From positions 1 to 64,000 of the forward strand of contig NZ_JBKQWY010000008.1 in NCBI RefSeq assembly GCF_047308265.1: a DNA stretch of 64,000 nt, in the 5' to 3' direction. The notes under the pieces are model-generated. The model ran no database searches. It was not told where the DNA came from and was given only the letters and a program-made list of their open reading frames with translations. This document shows, piece by piece, positions 37,424-46,500 of the stretch. The DNA comes from Maricaulis sp047308265. Its GTDB lineage: Bacteria; Pseudomonadota; Alphaproteobacteria; Caulobacterales; Maricaulaceae. Position numbers and translations under genes: made by a program. How positions within the stretch are numbered: the first letter of the stretch is position 1; each line of letters begins with the position of its first letter.

Positions 37424-37547
37424 CAGGACTGAACTGCCCCAACTCATGCGATATGAGTAATTTTTACTCCCTGTTTTTCTTTTGCCTTTAGGGTTCTGAC
37501 AAACGGAACTTGAGTTGTTCCACGGGACGGGACGAAAGGCATTCACG

Positions 37548-38606
37548 GTGAACGGACGATTGCTCGGAGACGAAGGTCACGCTCTGGCGCAAAAGGCGCT
37601 GGGTTATATGGACCAGTTCAACATTCCGCCCACGCCGGAAAACTATGCTGTATGGATTACGTTCTGCGCGGAAGCCAATACAGAGCTGGCCGATACCGTC
37701 AAAGGCCATATCGAGTCAGGTGATGAATTCACTGACGCCCTGAATGCCGAACTGTTCGACCAGTATTTCCAGTGGAAAGCTATCCAGGATGCCATCCTGG
37801 AAACGGGCGGTCAGATGTCGCAAGAGCTGAACGCGGTCAGCGATCGCCTGGAAGCAGCCAAGCAAGACACGGCCGACTATGGCAAGACCCTCGATGTCGC
37901 CACTTCGGCCCTGCACAAGGCGGCCCCGGAAGACGGCAATATCAAGAAAATGGTCGAGACGCTGGTGTCCGCGACCGCGCGCATGCAACGTCGCAGCCAT
38001 GATCTGGAACGCAAGCTTCATCAGACCTCGGCAGAAGTCACCAAGCTTCGCTCCAATCTGGAAAAGGTGCGCGAGGAATCCATGACGGACGCCCTCACCG
38101 GCGTCGCCAACCGCAAACGTTTCGATGAAGCCCTTCGCAAGGCCCGCCGCGACTCTGATGCGACCGGCCAGCCGCTCAGCCTGATCCTTTGCGATATCGA
38201 TTACTTCAAACGCTTCAATGACACCTGGGGCCACCAGACCGGCGACCAGATCATCCGCTTTGTTGCGGGTTGCCTGGCGCGTACCGCCGAAGACGGGTGC
38301 CTGGTGGCGCGCTATGGAGGCGAGGAGTTTGGTGTCGTCATGCCGAACACCTCACCGGACGATGCTGCAGAATATGCTGAACGTGTCCGTAAAACGGTCG
38401 AATCCAAGAAATTGCTACGCAAGTCCACCAATGAGGATCTCGGCAATATCACCATATCGCTGGGCGTGACCGAATATGCCAGCGGTGAAAGCTTGGACGT
38501 GCTGGTGGAACGCGCCGACACCAATCTCTATGCGTCCAAGACCGATGGTCGCAATCGCGTCACCCTGGACAAGAAAAAGCCAACGAGTACCCGCAGCGCA
38601 GCCTGA
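37548..38606 (+). CDS. GGDEF diguanylate cyclase
   Basis: Makes cyclic di-GMP from two GTP. From GTG at 37548 the protein is 352 aa; a TTG at 37515 is an alternative. The N-terminal 180 residues begin with a helical module containing PPTPENYAVW, then a coiled coil (about 140-175, KLHQTSAEVTKLRSNLEKV). The GGDEF domain (about 180-335) starts DALTGVANRKRF, has the metal-binding DIDYFKRFND and the signature YGGEEF, so it should be active. The usual RxxD inhibitory site is not in register: RTAED is followed by two extra residues. No transmembrane segment is seen, so it is likely cytosolic. Confidence 0.92.
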   Translation: MNGRLLGDEGHALAQKALGYMDQFNIPPTPENYAVWITFCAEANTELADTVKGHIESGDEFTDALNAELFDQYFQWKAIQDAILETGGQMSQELNAVSDRLEAAKQDTADYGKTLDVATSALHKAAPEDGNIKKMVETLVSATARMQRRSHDLERKLHQTSAEVTKLRSNLEKVREESMTDALTGVANRKRFDEALRKARRDSDATGQPLSLILCDIDYFKRFNDTWGHQTGDQIIRFVAGCLARTAEDGCLVARYGGEEFGVVMPNTSPDDAAEYAERVRKTVESKKLLRKSTNEDLGNITISLGVTEYASGESLDVLVERADTNLYASKTDGRNRVTLDKKKPTSTRSAA

Positions 38607-39200
38607 TCACGCGTCAGTGGGCGGTGATGTGAGTGTGAAACTCTCGCGTCCGGACCAGAATGCATGGAGACCGGTCAGTCCTGGCCGGTCTTTTTGCCAT
38701 TCCGCTTCCGCATAGCGAAATGAGAGATAATCGAGCGCGACGGCAAGACCCAGACCGCCCAGCGTGAGCGGCGGATGAGCGCCTGCACCCTCACCTTCCA
38801 ACTGATCCAGGGTCCGCGCAATACCCGCCTCACGGCGACCAATCCAAGTGTCACTGTAAAGAGCCGGATCCCGCACCATTTCGACCCGACGCGCGACGGT
38901 CAGGTCCAGCAATCCGCTGGCCAGACTGTCTATACGGGCGTCCACCCAGTCCCATGGCCAGGGTGAACCCGCCTTTTCATAAAGATAGGCACAGATCGTT
39001 CCGCTTTCAGGAAAGGCCTGACCGGTCTCATTGATGAGGGCCGGCACACGTCCGAGCGGGTTAGCCCCCAGCAGGTCCGGCCCATCCTTGAAAGGATGGC
39101 TGTCGATCTCTTCGACCCGATCCGTCAGTGCCCATTCCCGGATGACGATGCGGCATTTGCGGGCATAGGGCGACGTATCGGAGACGAAGAGTTTCATCAT
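38607..39200 (-). CDS. Glutathione S-transferase-family protein
   Basis: A 197-aa protein with the thioredoxin-like N-domain of GSTs (MKLFVSDTSPYARKCRI, then GRVPALINETG and the ESGTICAYL glutathione-binding stretch) and a helical C-domain. Ser/Tyr near residue 9-12 could activate glutathione. Its start overlaps the stop of the sufA-like gene, so it is the last gene of the Fe-S operon and may serve redox or Fe-S handling; that link is contextual inference. It converges on the GGDEF gene with no space between coding regions. Confidence 0.88.
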   Translation of the reverse strand: MMKLFVSDTSPYARKCRIVIREWALTDRVEEIDSHPFKDGPDLLGANPLGRVPALINETGQAFPESGTICAYLYEKAGSPWPWDWVDARIDSLASGLLDLTVARRVEMVRDPALYSDTWIGRREAGIARTLDQLEGEGAGAHPPLTLGGLGLAVALDYLSFRYAEAEWQKDRPGLTGLHAFWSGRESFTLTSPPTDA

Positions 39201-39586
39201 TGAGCGGGTATCTCGGTCACAGGGATAATCGTCACGCTTTCACCACATCCGCACGCATCGGTCTGATTGGGATTGTTGAACACGAACTTCGCGTGCAGTG
39301 GGGTGATTTCATAATCGATCTGGGTGCCGAGCAGGAAGAGCAATGCCTTGGATTCCAGCACAATCTCCACCCCCTTGTCCGCGACCCGCTCGTCGAGCAT
39401 ATCGGGGGCCTCGACATACTCCATCACGTATTCCATGCCTGCACAGCCGCCATTCTTGACGCCCACGCGCAGGAAGCCCTTGTCCCGTTCCGCCATGAGG
39501 TGTTTCACACGCTCCGCCGCGCGATCGGTGAGGCTGACCGCCTTGGGACGTTCGCGACGGGGCGCCGGGGTCGAGATCTCGGTCAT
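39197..39586 (-). CDS. sufA: Iron-sulfur assembly A-type carrier
   Basis: A 129-aa HesB/IscA/SufA protein that accepts Fe-S clusters from the SufBCD scaffold and delivers them to apo-proteins. The three cluster cysteines are present: one in NGGCAGMEY (usual form SGCSG) and the CGCG pair in DACGCGES. Position in the suf operon supports SufA rather than ErpA. It starts 9 bp after sufT's stop and overlaps the following GST gene by four bases (ATGA). Confidence 0.93.
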   Translation of the reverse strand: MTEISTPAPRRERPKAVSLTDRAAERVKHLMAERDKGFLRVGVKNGGCAGMEYVMEYVEAPDMLDERVADKGVEIVLESKALLFLLGTQIDYEITPLHAKFVFNNPNQTDACGCGESVTIIPVTEIPAQ

Positions 39587-39595
39587 GATCAGCTC

Positions 39596-40039
39596 CTAGA
39601 ACATGTTGAGCGCGAGGCGCGCCTCGTCAGACATGCGGTCCGGTGTCCAGGGCGGATCAAAGGTCAGCTCCACCTCGGCCCGCTCCACGCCGTCCACTTT
39701 CTGCACGGCCTCCTGCACCCAGCCCGGCATTTCGCCCGCCACAGGACAGCCAGGAGCCGTCAGCGACATGATAACCTTCAAGGTCCGGTCGTCTTCCAGG
39801 TCGACCTTGTAGATCAGGCCGAGTTCATAGATGTCGACCGGAATTTCCGGATCAAAAACGGTCTTCAACTGGGTCACGACATCATCGGTGATGCGCGCCA
39901 GTTCATCCGCCGGAATTTCGGCCGCCGGTGTGGCTTCAGCGACCGGCTGCGGCGCCGGATCTGTGACGGCGGGTGCGGCCGCTTCGGCGGGCGCAGACAG
40001 GTCGATCACATCGCGATTGGGTGTCGGATTCATCATCAT
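39596..40039 (-). CDS. sufT: Fe-S assembly protein SufT (MIP18/DUF59 family)
   Basis: A 147-aa protein: an Ala/Pro-rich N-terminal tail (about 1-45) then the DUF59 domain with FDPEIPVDIYELGLIY and SLTAPGCP carrying the conserved reactive cysteine. SufT proteins help mature Fe-S proteins. Three Met codons in a row at the start (40039, 40036, 40033) leave the exact start open. It begins five bases after the sufS stop. Confidence 0.92.
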   Translation of the reverse strand: MMMNPTPNRDVIDLSAPAEAAAPAVTDPAPQPVAEATPAAEIPADELARITDDVVTQLKTVFDPEIPVDIYELGLIYKVDLEDDRTLKVIMSLTAPGCPVAGEMPGWVQEAVQKVDGVERAEVELTFDPPWTPDRMSDEARLALNMF

Positions 40040-40044
40040 GGCCC

Positions 40045-41286
40045 TTAGATGAGGAAGTTGCGGACTTTTTTCAACGCCTCGACAAACACATCCACCTCAT
40101 CAGCTGTGTTGTAGATGGCAAAACTGGCACGCGCCGTGGAGGTTACTCCCATGCGACGCATCAGCGGCTGGGCACAGTGATGACCGGCCCGTACAGCAAC
40201 GCCATACTTGTCCAGCAATTGCGCGACATCATGGGCATGAGCGCCCTCCATGTCGAAACTGATGATGGCGCCCTTGTCCTGCGCTGTGCCGATAAAGCGG
40301 ATACCGTCGATCTGGGACAGGCCAGCCATCGCCCGGTCCATCAGTGCACGTTCGTGCTCCAGGATCTCCATACGATCAAAGCGCTCTACCCAGCGGATGG
40401 CGGCGCCCAGCCCGATGGCATCCGCGATCGCAGGGGTTCCGGCCTCAAACTTATGCGGCAGATCGGCAAAGGTGACGCGGTCCTCATAGACGTCCGCAAT
40501 CATCTCGCCACCGCCCATATAGGGCGGCAACCGGTCCAGCCAGTCCTGTTTGGCATAAAGCGCGCCAATACCGGAGGGCCCGTAGAGCTTGTGACCCGTG
40601 AAGACGAAGAAGTCGCAATCGAGCGCCTGCACATCAATCGGCAGGTGAACCGCTGACTGGGACCCATCGAACAACACCGGCACATCTGATGCCTTGGCGA
40701 TCTCCATGATGCGCTGTGCATTATTGACGGTGCCCAACACATTGGACATCTGCGTGATCGCGATCAGGCGGGTCTTGTCGCCCACCAATCCTGCCAGGTG
40801 CTCATAATCGAGTGCGCCCTTATCGGTGACCCGGGCCCAGAGGATCTCGACACCCATACGGTCCGCCATCATCCGCCAGGGTACGATATTGGAGTGATGC
40901 TCCATCTGGCTGAGAATGATCTGGTCACCCGTTTTCAACAACTGGCCGAAACTGGATGCCACCAGATTGATCGCTTCCGTCGATCCGCGCGTAAACACGA
41001 TCTCGCTGGTCGAGCCGGCATTGAGGAAACGCCGAACATCTTCACGGGCCGCTTCAAAGGACTCGGTCGTTTCATTTGCCAGCGTATGCAATCCACGGTG
41101 CACATTTGCGTATTGAGCACGATAGACGCCGGCCAGGCTCTCGATGACAAATTCCGGCTTCTGAGCGGAGGCCGCATTGTCGAGATAGACGAGCGGTTTT
41201 TCGTTCACCTCGCGCTGCAGGATCGGAAATTCGGCCCGGATCGCATCAATATTGAGCGGAAGTTTCACAGCGGTCTGGACGGTCAT
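40045..41286 (-). CDS. sufS: Cysteine desulfurase SufS
   Basis: PLP enzyme (class V aminotransferase fold, group II desulfurase) supplying sulfur to SufBCD. The 413-aa protein has the opening FPILQREVNEKPLVYLDNAAS, the PLP lysine in FTGHKLYGPSGIG, and the catalytic cysteine in RAGHHCAQPLM. It overlaps sufD by four bases. A sulfur-transfer partner (SufE or SufU) is not in the operon and must be elsewhere. Confidence 0.96.
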   Translation of the reverse strand: MTVQTAVKLPLNIDAIRAEFPILQREVNEKPLVYLDNAASAQKPEFVIESLAGVYRAQYANVHRGLHTLANETTESFEAAREDVRRFLNAGSTSEIVFTRGSTEAINLVASSFGQLLKTGDQIILSQMEHHSNIVPWRMMADRMGVEILWARVTDKGALDYEHLAGLVGDKTRLIAITQMSNVLGTVNNAQRIMEIAKASDVPVLFDGSQSAVHLPIDVQALDCDFFVFTGHKLYGPSGIGALYAKQDWLDRLPPYMGGGEMIADVYEDRVTFADLPHKFEAGTPAIADAIGLGAAIRWVERFDRMEILEHERALMDRAMAGLSQIDGIRFIGTAQDKGAIISFDMEGAHAHDVAQLLDKYGVAVRAGHHCAQPLMRRMGVTSTARASFAIYNTADEVDVFVEALKKVRNFLI

Positions 41287-42320
41287 GCGATCTCTCCCAA
41301 ACGTTTGCGCAGAAGGCTCTGGAACTCTTCACGCAGTGTGTCGTCGGAAATCAGGTCCAGCGGCTCGCCGAGGAAACTCTCGATCAGCATGGCTCGTGCC
41401 TTGACCTCGGACAGACCGCGCTGGCGCATGTAAAAGAGCGCCGTCTCGTCGATCGCACCGAGCGCATTGCCATGCGCGCACTGAACGTCGTCTGCGTAGA
41501 TTTCCAGCTCGGGCTTGGCATTGATCTCGGCCTTGTCCGACAACATCAATGCGCGATGGGTCATCCGAGCATCGGTCTGCTGGGCAGCCTGTTCTACCTT
41601 GAACTTGCCCTGGAAAACGCCACGCGCATGCGCCATGGCAGCACCCTTGACCAGTTGTTTCGTTACTCCGCCCGGACCTGTGTGCGTCACCGTCGATGTG
41701 AAATCGGCGTGGCGGCCTTCATCCAGAAGATAAACAGCGCCGAGATTAACCTCAGCCCCCTCGCCGGCATGGGTGACATGAGTCTCATGGCGGGAGAGTT
41801 TGGACCCGAAGGCGAGCGTGGCCTGCACATAACGCGCACCTGCACCCACCGTGATACGGGTCCGCAAGGCCGCCACGGCGTCGGCATGAATGTCCGACAC
41901 AATAACACGTTCAAGCGAGGCACCTTCACCCAGATCAATTTGCAGCCGGACAGTCGGGAAGGATGCCCCCTGAATATCGTGGCGCTCGACGAGCCGGGCC
42001 GTTTGACCGGCAGGAACACAGATATCCAAAGACGCGACACCAATGCCTGGCTTGGCAACCAGATCGAGATCAAGTTGCTCGCCTGAACCCAGGGTCACTG
42101 TGGGACCAATGGACGAACCCTCCAGCCGGTAGGCCACGGACCCCTTCGTTTCGATACCCTGACTGGACGCGCGCAGGTCCGACCATTTCCAGGCCTCGAC
42201 CCGACGGGTGGGCAGTCCGGACGCAATAACCGCCTCACGTGCCGCAGCGCGCCAGTCTTCAGCGCCATCGAGTAGATCGATCAGCGTTTTTTCCGCCGGA
42301 GTATGCGTGATGGCTCCCAT
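41283..42320 (-). CDS. sufD: Fe-S assembly scaffold subunit SufD
   Basis: A 345-aa paralogue of SufB that completes the SufBC2D complex. It has the beta-helix core and the C-terminal signature AHGNALGAIDETALFYMRQRGLS, with the conserved histidine facing the SufB cysteine. It lies between sufC (one-base overlap, TGATG) and sufS (four-base overlap), so translation is coupled throughout. Confidence 0.95.
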   Translation of the reverse strand: MGAITHTPAEKTLIDLLDGAEDWRAAAREAVIASGLPTRRVEAWKWSDLRASSQGIETKGSVAYRLEGSSIGPTVTLGSGEQLDLDLVAKPGIGVASLDICVPAGQTARLVERHDIQGASFPTVRLQIDLGEGASLERVIVSDIHADAVAALRTRITVGAGARYVQATLAFGSKLSRHETHVTHAGEGAEVNLGAVYLLDEGRHADFTSTVTHTGPGGVTKQLVKGAAMAHARGVFQGKFKVEQAAQQTDARMTHRALMLSDKAEINAKPELEIYADDVQCAHGNALGAIDETALFYMRQRGLSEVKARAMLIESFLGEPLDLISDDTLREEFQSLLRKRLGEIA

Positions 42321-43084
42321 CAGGCGACCTCTCCGAGATATTTGTCATAACCCTCGGCTTCCAGCTCAAGCGCGAGCTCGGGACCGCCGGACGTGATAAT
42401 CCGGCCATCCGCCATAATATGCACGACATCGGGTTTGATATGGTCGAGCAGGCGCTGATAGTGCGTGATCACCAGCATGCCGCGATCAGCTGAGCGCAAC
42501 GTGTTCACGCCCTCAGACACCACTTTAAGCGCATCGATATCCAGGCCGGAATCCGTCTCGTCGAGGATCAGGAATTTGGGCTCCAGGATGAGCGCCTGAA
42601 GGATCTCCATGCGCTTCTTCTCGCCACCGGAAAAACCGACATTCACCGGGCGTTTGAGCATGTCCATCGACACGCCCAGCTGTTTGGCGCTTTCACGCGC
42701 AAATTTCAAAAAGGCTGGCGCCGACATCTCCGCCTCGCCGCGCGCTGCGCGCTGGGCATTGAGCGCCTCTTTCAGGAAGGTCAGGGTCGGAACACCGGGG
42801 ATCTCAACGGGATACTGGAAGGACAGATAGAGACCCGCTGCGGCGCGCTCCTCCGGCTCCAGCTCGGCCAGGTCTTGACCGGCAAACATCATCTCGCCCT
42901 GCGTGACGTCATAACCGTCACGACCGGTCAGAACATAGGAGAGCGTGGACTTCCCTGATCCGTTCGGCCCCATGATCGCATGCACTTCGCCCGCGGGAAC
43001 CTCGAGAGACAGGCCTTTCAGGATCGGCTTCTCGTCTCCATCCTGCGTCTCAACTTTGCAATGCAAATTGTTGATTTTAAGCAT
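42320..43084 (-). CDS. sufC: Fe-S assembly ATPase SufC
   Basis: ABC-type ATPase of the SufBCD scaffold, 254 aa from the ATG at 43084. Walker A GPNGSGKST, signature FSGGEKKRMEI, Walker B with the SufC-typical DETDSGLD, and H-loop VITHYQ are all present. The ATG overlaps the sufB stop (TAATG); a much longer in-frame opening would run back into sufB and is not supported. Confidence 0.96.
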   Translation of the reverse strand: MLKINNLHCKVETQDGDEKPILKGLSLEVPAGEVHAIMGPNGSGKSTLSYVLTGRDGYDVTQGEMMFAGQDLAELEPEERAAAGLYLSFQYPVEIPGVPTLTFLKEALNAQRAARGEAEMSAPAFLKFARESAKQLGVSMDMLKRPVNVGFSGGEKKRMEILQALILEPKFLILDETDSGLDIDALKVVSEGVNTLRSADRGMLVITHYQRLLDHIKPDVVHIMADGRIITSGGPELALELEAEGYDKYLGEVA

Positions 43085-44586
43085 TATCCCACACTTCCTT
43101 CGAGTGATACCTTGAGGAGGTTCTGCGCCTCCACGGCAAATTCCATCGGCAGTTCCTGAAGAACCTCCCGAACAAATCCATTGACCAGGAGCGCTGTTGC
43201 CGCTTCCTCGTCCAGTCCGCGCTGACGCGCATAAAACAGCTGGTCTTCCGACAATTTTGTGGTTGTGGCCTCGTGTTCCAGCACAGCCCGGGGAGTCTTG
43301 CACTCGATATAGGGCACCGTATGAGCGCCACACTGATCACCGATCAACAGGCTGTCGCACTGGGTGAAATTACGCGCACCCTCGGCCTTGCCATGCACCG
43401 AGACCAGACCCCGATAGGTCTGATCCGACTTGCCCGCTGAAATTCCCTTGGAGATCACGCGGCTGGTCGAACCCTTGCCCAGATGGATCATCTTGGTGCC
43501 GGTATCGGCTTGTTGATGACCATTGGTCACAGCGATCGAGTAGAATTCACCGCGCGAGTTTTCTCCCCGCAGAACACAGGACGGGTATTTCCACGTAATC
43601 GCGGATCCGGTCTCGACCTGGGTCCAGGAGATTTTCGCATTCCTGCCCCGGCAATCCCCGCGCTTGGTCACAAAGTTGTAGACACCGCCCACACCGTTTT
43701 CATCGCCCGGCCACCAGTTCTGGACCGTGGAATACTTGATCTCCGCATCATCGAGCGCGACCAGTTCCACCACAGCGGCATGCAGCTGGTTTTCATCCCG
43801 CATCGGCGCGGTACAGCCCTCTAGATAGGAGACATAGGCCCCCTTGTCGGCAATGATCAGCGTGCGCTCGAACTGGCCCGTGCCTTCGGCGTTCATCCGG
43901 AAATAGGTCGACAATTCCATCGGACAGCGCACACCCGGGGGCACGTACACAAAGGAGCCATCGGAGAAGACCGCCGAATTGAGTGTGGCGAAGAAATTAT
44001 CCGTCGTCGGCACCACAGAGCCCAAATATTTGCGGACCAGCTCGGGATGGTCCCGAAGGGCTTCGGAGATCGAACAGAAGATCACACCGGCCTTGGCCAG
44101 TTCTTCCTTGAAGGTTGTGACCACCGAGACCGAATCAAACACGGCATCCACGGCCACTTTCGGTGTCTCACGCGCGTCCGCCGCCGAGGCCGCCGCCCCT
44201 TTCACACCCAGCAGGACTTCCTGCTCCTTGAGCGGAATACCCAGTTTTTCGAAATCCTTGAGGATTTCCTCAGGTACATCATCGATGGACTCATACTTGG
44301 CACCCGCTGCGGGCGCTGCGAAATAGGAAATGTCCTGATAATCGATCGGCGGGTGTTTGATCTTCGCCCAGTCCGGTTCGCTGATTTCGAGAAAACGCCG
44401 ATACGCCTCCAGACGCCAGTCCAGCATCCATTCAGGCTCGTCCTTCTTGGAAGAGATAAAGCGGACAATATCCTCGCTGAGGCCCTTGGGCGCGACATCG
44501 GTATCAACATCCGTCGTGAAGCCATACTTGTACTTGTCGGCTTCCAGGTTCTTGACGTCTTCAATGGTTTCCTTGACGGCGGGCAT
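43084..44586 (-). CDS. sufB: Fe-S assembly scaffold subunit SufB
   Basis: Main scaffold on which clusters are built. The 500-aa protein has the family blocks FITKRGDCRGRNAKISWTQ-type core, ALRDHPELVRKYLGSVVPTTDNFFA, and the C-terminal EHEATTTKLSEDQLFYARQRGL with the conserved Glu/His. The segment VGGVYNFVTKRGDCRG holds the cluster-site cysteine. It starts 21 bases after the iscS-type gene. Confidence 0.95.
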   Translation of the reverse strand: MPAVKETIEDVKNLEADKYKYGFTTDVDTDVAPKGLSEDIVRFISSKKDEPEWMLDWRLEAYRRFLEISEPDWAKIKHPPIDYQDISYFAAPAAGAKYESIDDVPEEILKDFEKLGIPLKEQEVLLGVKGAAASAADARETPKVAVDAVFDSVSVVTTFKEELAKAGVIFCSISEALRDHPELVRKYLGSVVPTTDNFFATLNSAVFSDGSFVYVPPGVRCPMELSTYFRMNAEGTGQFERTLIIADKGAYVSYLEGCTAPMRDENQLHAAVVELVALDDAEIKYSTVQNWWPGDENGVGGVYNFVTKRGDCRGRNAKISWTQVETGSAITWKYPSCVLRGENSRGEFYSIAVTNGHQQADTGTKMIHLGKGSTSRVISKGISAGKSDQTYRGLVSVHGKAEGARNFTQCDSLLIGDQCGAHTVPYIECKTPRAVLEHEATTTKLSEDQLFYARQRGLDEEAATALLVNGFVREVLQELPMEFAVEAQNLLKVSLEGSVG

Positions 44587-44607
44587 GGTGTCTTTGTCCT
44601 GTCTCGG

Positions 44608-45804
44608 TCAGCCTCGAACTGAGGCAGCCGCGGTGTCGCGGTGTGTGTCAGTCAGGTGTGTGTCGGTCAAACGGGCGGGGCGGATGCGGGCATGGGCCTC
44701 GCGATATGCGGCGATAAACGCGTCGACCTCAGCATCCGTCGTGGTCCGCCCCAGGCTGATGCGGACCACCCCATCGGCCATTTCGGCGGGCAGGTCCAGC
44801 GCTGTTCCCATCTTGGAGCTGCGCGCCTTGCCGGAAGAACAGGCCGAGCCCGCACTGATGGCCACGCCCGCGAGATCCATCGCCATGACCTGGGTCTCGC
44901 CGCGCCAACCGGCCACAGCCACACCCAGCGTGTTGGGCAAGCGCTCCGCGCCCTCACCCAATATCTGGATCCCTGCGCCGAGCTGACCCAGGGCCATTTC
45001 GATCCGATCGCGCTTGCCAGCGAGCGTCTGAAACGCGTCCAGCTGCGCGACGGCCTCCTCAACCGCCAGGCCCAGACCGGCGATCCCGGCGACATTGAGT
45101 GTGCCGGCGCGGCGATTGCTCTCCTGGCCTCCACCATGGATCTGGCGTTTAAGCGGCGCATGGCACGCCATGACCAGGGCACCTGATCCTTGCGGTCCAC
45201 CGAATTTATGGCCCGCCAGCGCCACATAATCTGCGCCGATCTCGGCGAGATCGAGCGGAACTTTGCCCACGGCCTGGATCGCATCCATGACGACGCGGCC
45301 TCCATGCTCGCGGATCATGGCTGCGGCTTGCGCCACCGGCTGCAGCGTACCGATCTCGTTATTGGCGCGCATTAGAGCCAGGGCCGGGACACCGTCTTCT
45401 GTTGTCCAGCGCATCAATCGATCGGCAAGCCAGTCCAGCTCGACCACACCAGCGGCGTTCACGGGCCAGATCTCGATTTCCAGACCGGTTCGCTGCGCGG
45501 TTTCAGCAACAGCTTCATGTTCGATCGCAGACACGATCAAGCGCCGGGTCTCACCTCCAGCGGCCAGGCTGGACAGGGCCAGGTTCAAAGCCTCTGTCCC
45601 CGTCCCGGTGAAGACGATGTCCTCCGGTCGGGCACACAGGGCCTTGCCGATCTGACGCCGGGCTGTTTCCACACGTCGGCGCGCCGTCTGACCGGACTGG
45701 TGAACCGAGGAGGCATTACCCGTTTCACCCATGACCTCAGCCATAAGGGATATCACCGACGGCCGGGTCACGGTCGTCGCGTTATGATCCAGATAGATCG
45801 TCAT
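44608..45804 (-). CDS. Group I (IscS/NifS-type) cysteine desulfurase
   Basis: A second cysteine desulfurase in the same operon, 398 aa. It opens IYLDHNATT, has PLP lysine in LAGHKFGGPQGSG and the mobile-loop cysteine in AGSACSSGK, a group I pattern unlike SufS. The C-terminus carries a short repeat (LTDTH twice) and no obvious IscU-binding tail. Because no iscU or hscAB is present, it may feed SufB or tRNA thiolation. Its start is directly adjacent to the iscR stop (TAAATG). Confidence 0.93.
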   Translation of the reverse strand: MTIYLDHNATTVTRPSVISLMAEVMGETGNASSVHQSGQTARRRVETARRQIGKALCARPEDIVFTGTGTEALNLALSSLAAGGETRRLIVSAIEHEAVAETAQRTGLEIEIWPVNAAGVVELDWLADRLMRWTTEDGVPALALMRANNEIGTLQPVAQAAAMIREHGGRVVMDAIQAVGKVPLDLAEIGADYVALAGHKFGGPQGSGALVMACHAPLKRQIHGGGQESNRRAGTLNVAGIAGLGLAVEEAVAQLDAFQTLAGKRDRIEMALGQLGAGIQILGEGAERLPNTLGVAVAGWRGETQVMAMDLAGVAISAGSACSSGKARSSKMGTALDLPAEMADGVVRISLGRTTTDAEVDAFIAAYREAHARIRPARLTDTHLTDTHRDTAAASVRG

Positions 45805-46281
45805 TTACTGGGCCGCGGCGGCGGCTCCCTTGTCCGAGCGATCAATATAGGTGAGCGCGCCCGTTGCAGCGCCCATAATGCGACGCTCAAGCACATCTTC
45901 CAGGGTCAGCGAGGACAGGAAGAGATAGATGTGTCGGCCCAGCTCGTCCCACAGGTCATGGGTCACGCAACGACGGCCGTCGGCCAGACAGCCCTTGGCC
46001 TGTGAACAGCGCGTCGCCGTGAGCGGCTCATCAACCGCCATGATGATATCGGAAATGCGAATCTGGTCCGCCTCACGGCTCAGCTGATAGCCGCCACCGG
46101 GGCCGCGCACCGACTGGACGACATCCGCCCGACGCAGTTTAGCAAAGAGCTGTTCGAGATAGGACAGCGAGATCGATTGGCGGGACGCGATATCGTTCAA
46201 CGTCACAGGACCCGCCTGGGTCGCCTGGGCCAAATCGGCCATGGCCATGACGGCATACCGCCCCTTGGTGCTCAGCTTCAT
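45805..46281 (-). CDS. iscR: Rrf2-family Fe-S regulator IscR
   Basis: A 158-aa winged-helix regulator that senses Fe-S status through a [2Fe-2S] cluster and controls the downstream operon. The HTH is in the first 70 residues (LSTKGRYAVMAMADLA, SLSYLEQLFAKLRRA). The ligand set is C92, C98, C105 and H108, essentially the IscR pattern with one extra residue before the last Cys; RirA-type spacing fits less well. It heads the iscS-sufBCDS-sufT-sufA-GST operon, and a box at 46382-46406 matches the IscR type 1 site, pointing to autorepression. Confidence 0.94.
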   Translation of the reverse strand: MKLSTKGRYAVMAMADLAQATQAGPVTLNDIASRQSISLSYLEQLFAKLRRADVVQSVRGPGGGYQLSREADQIRISDIIMAVDEPLTATRCSQAKGCLADGRRCVTHDLWDELGRHIYLFLSSLTLEDVLERRIMGAATGALTYIDRSDKGAAAAAQ

Positions 46282-46381
46282 GAAATTGCCTCCTTAAACA
46301 CTCGCATCGCGCTAACAGATTGTGCTAAGACGCGCCCTTCGCGATCGGCTCGCCGGTCGCAGGTTGGGTGCGGCTCGTCCA

Positions 46382-46406
46382 ATATCCGACCACACAAGTC
46401 AAGTAT
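46382..46406 (-). promoter_or_regulatory. IscR type 1-like operator overlapping a -35 element
   Basis: On the minus strand ATACTTGACTTGTGTGG followed by TCGGATAT, 25 bp, matches the E. coli IscR type 1 layout (ATA-TTGAC ... TCGG-AT) in its conserved ends. TTGACT could be the -35 hexamer for iscR; the -10 is not obvious. It is about 100 bp upstream of the iscR start. It could also affect the divergent hydrolase gene at 46501. Confidence 0.75.
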
Positions 46407-46500
46407 ATGGGGCGGTGGACGCGCAGGACAAGGGTCGTCTTGACGCAGGTCGCAGCGCATCGCCCCCGGGGGCAACACAAGACCGAGGACAAAGGTATTT

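Noticed and set aside
44608..44660. LTDTH tandem at the end of the IscS-type desulfurase as a functional repeat
   Set aside because: Only two five-residue units; probably slippage of a short DNA repeat with no known role.
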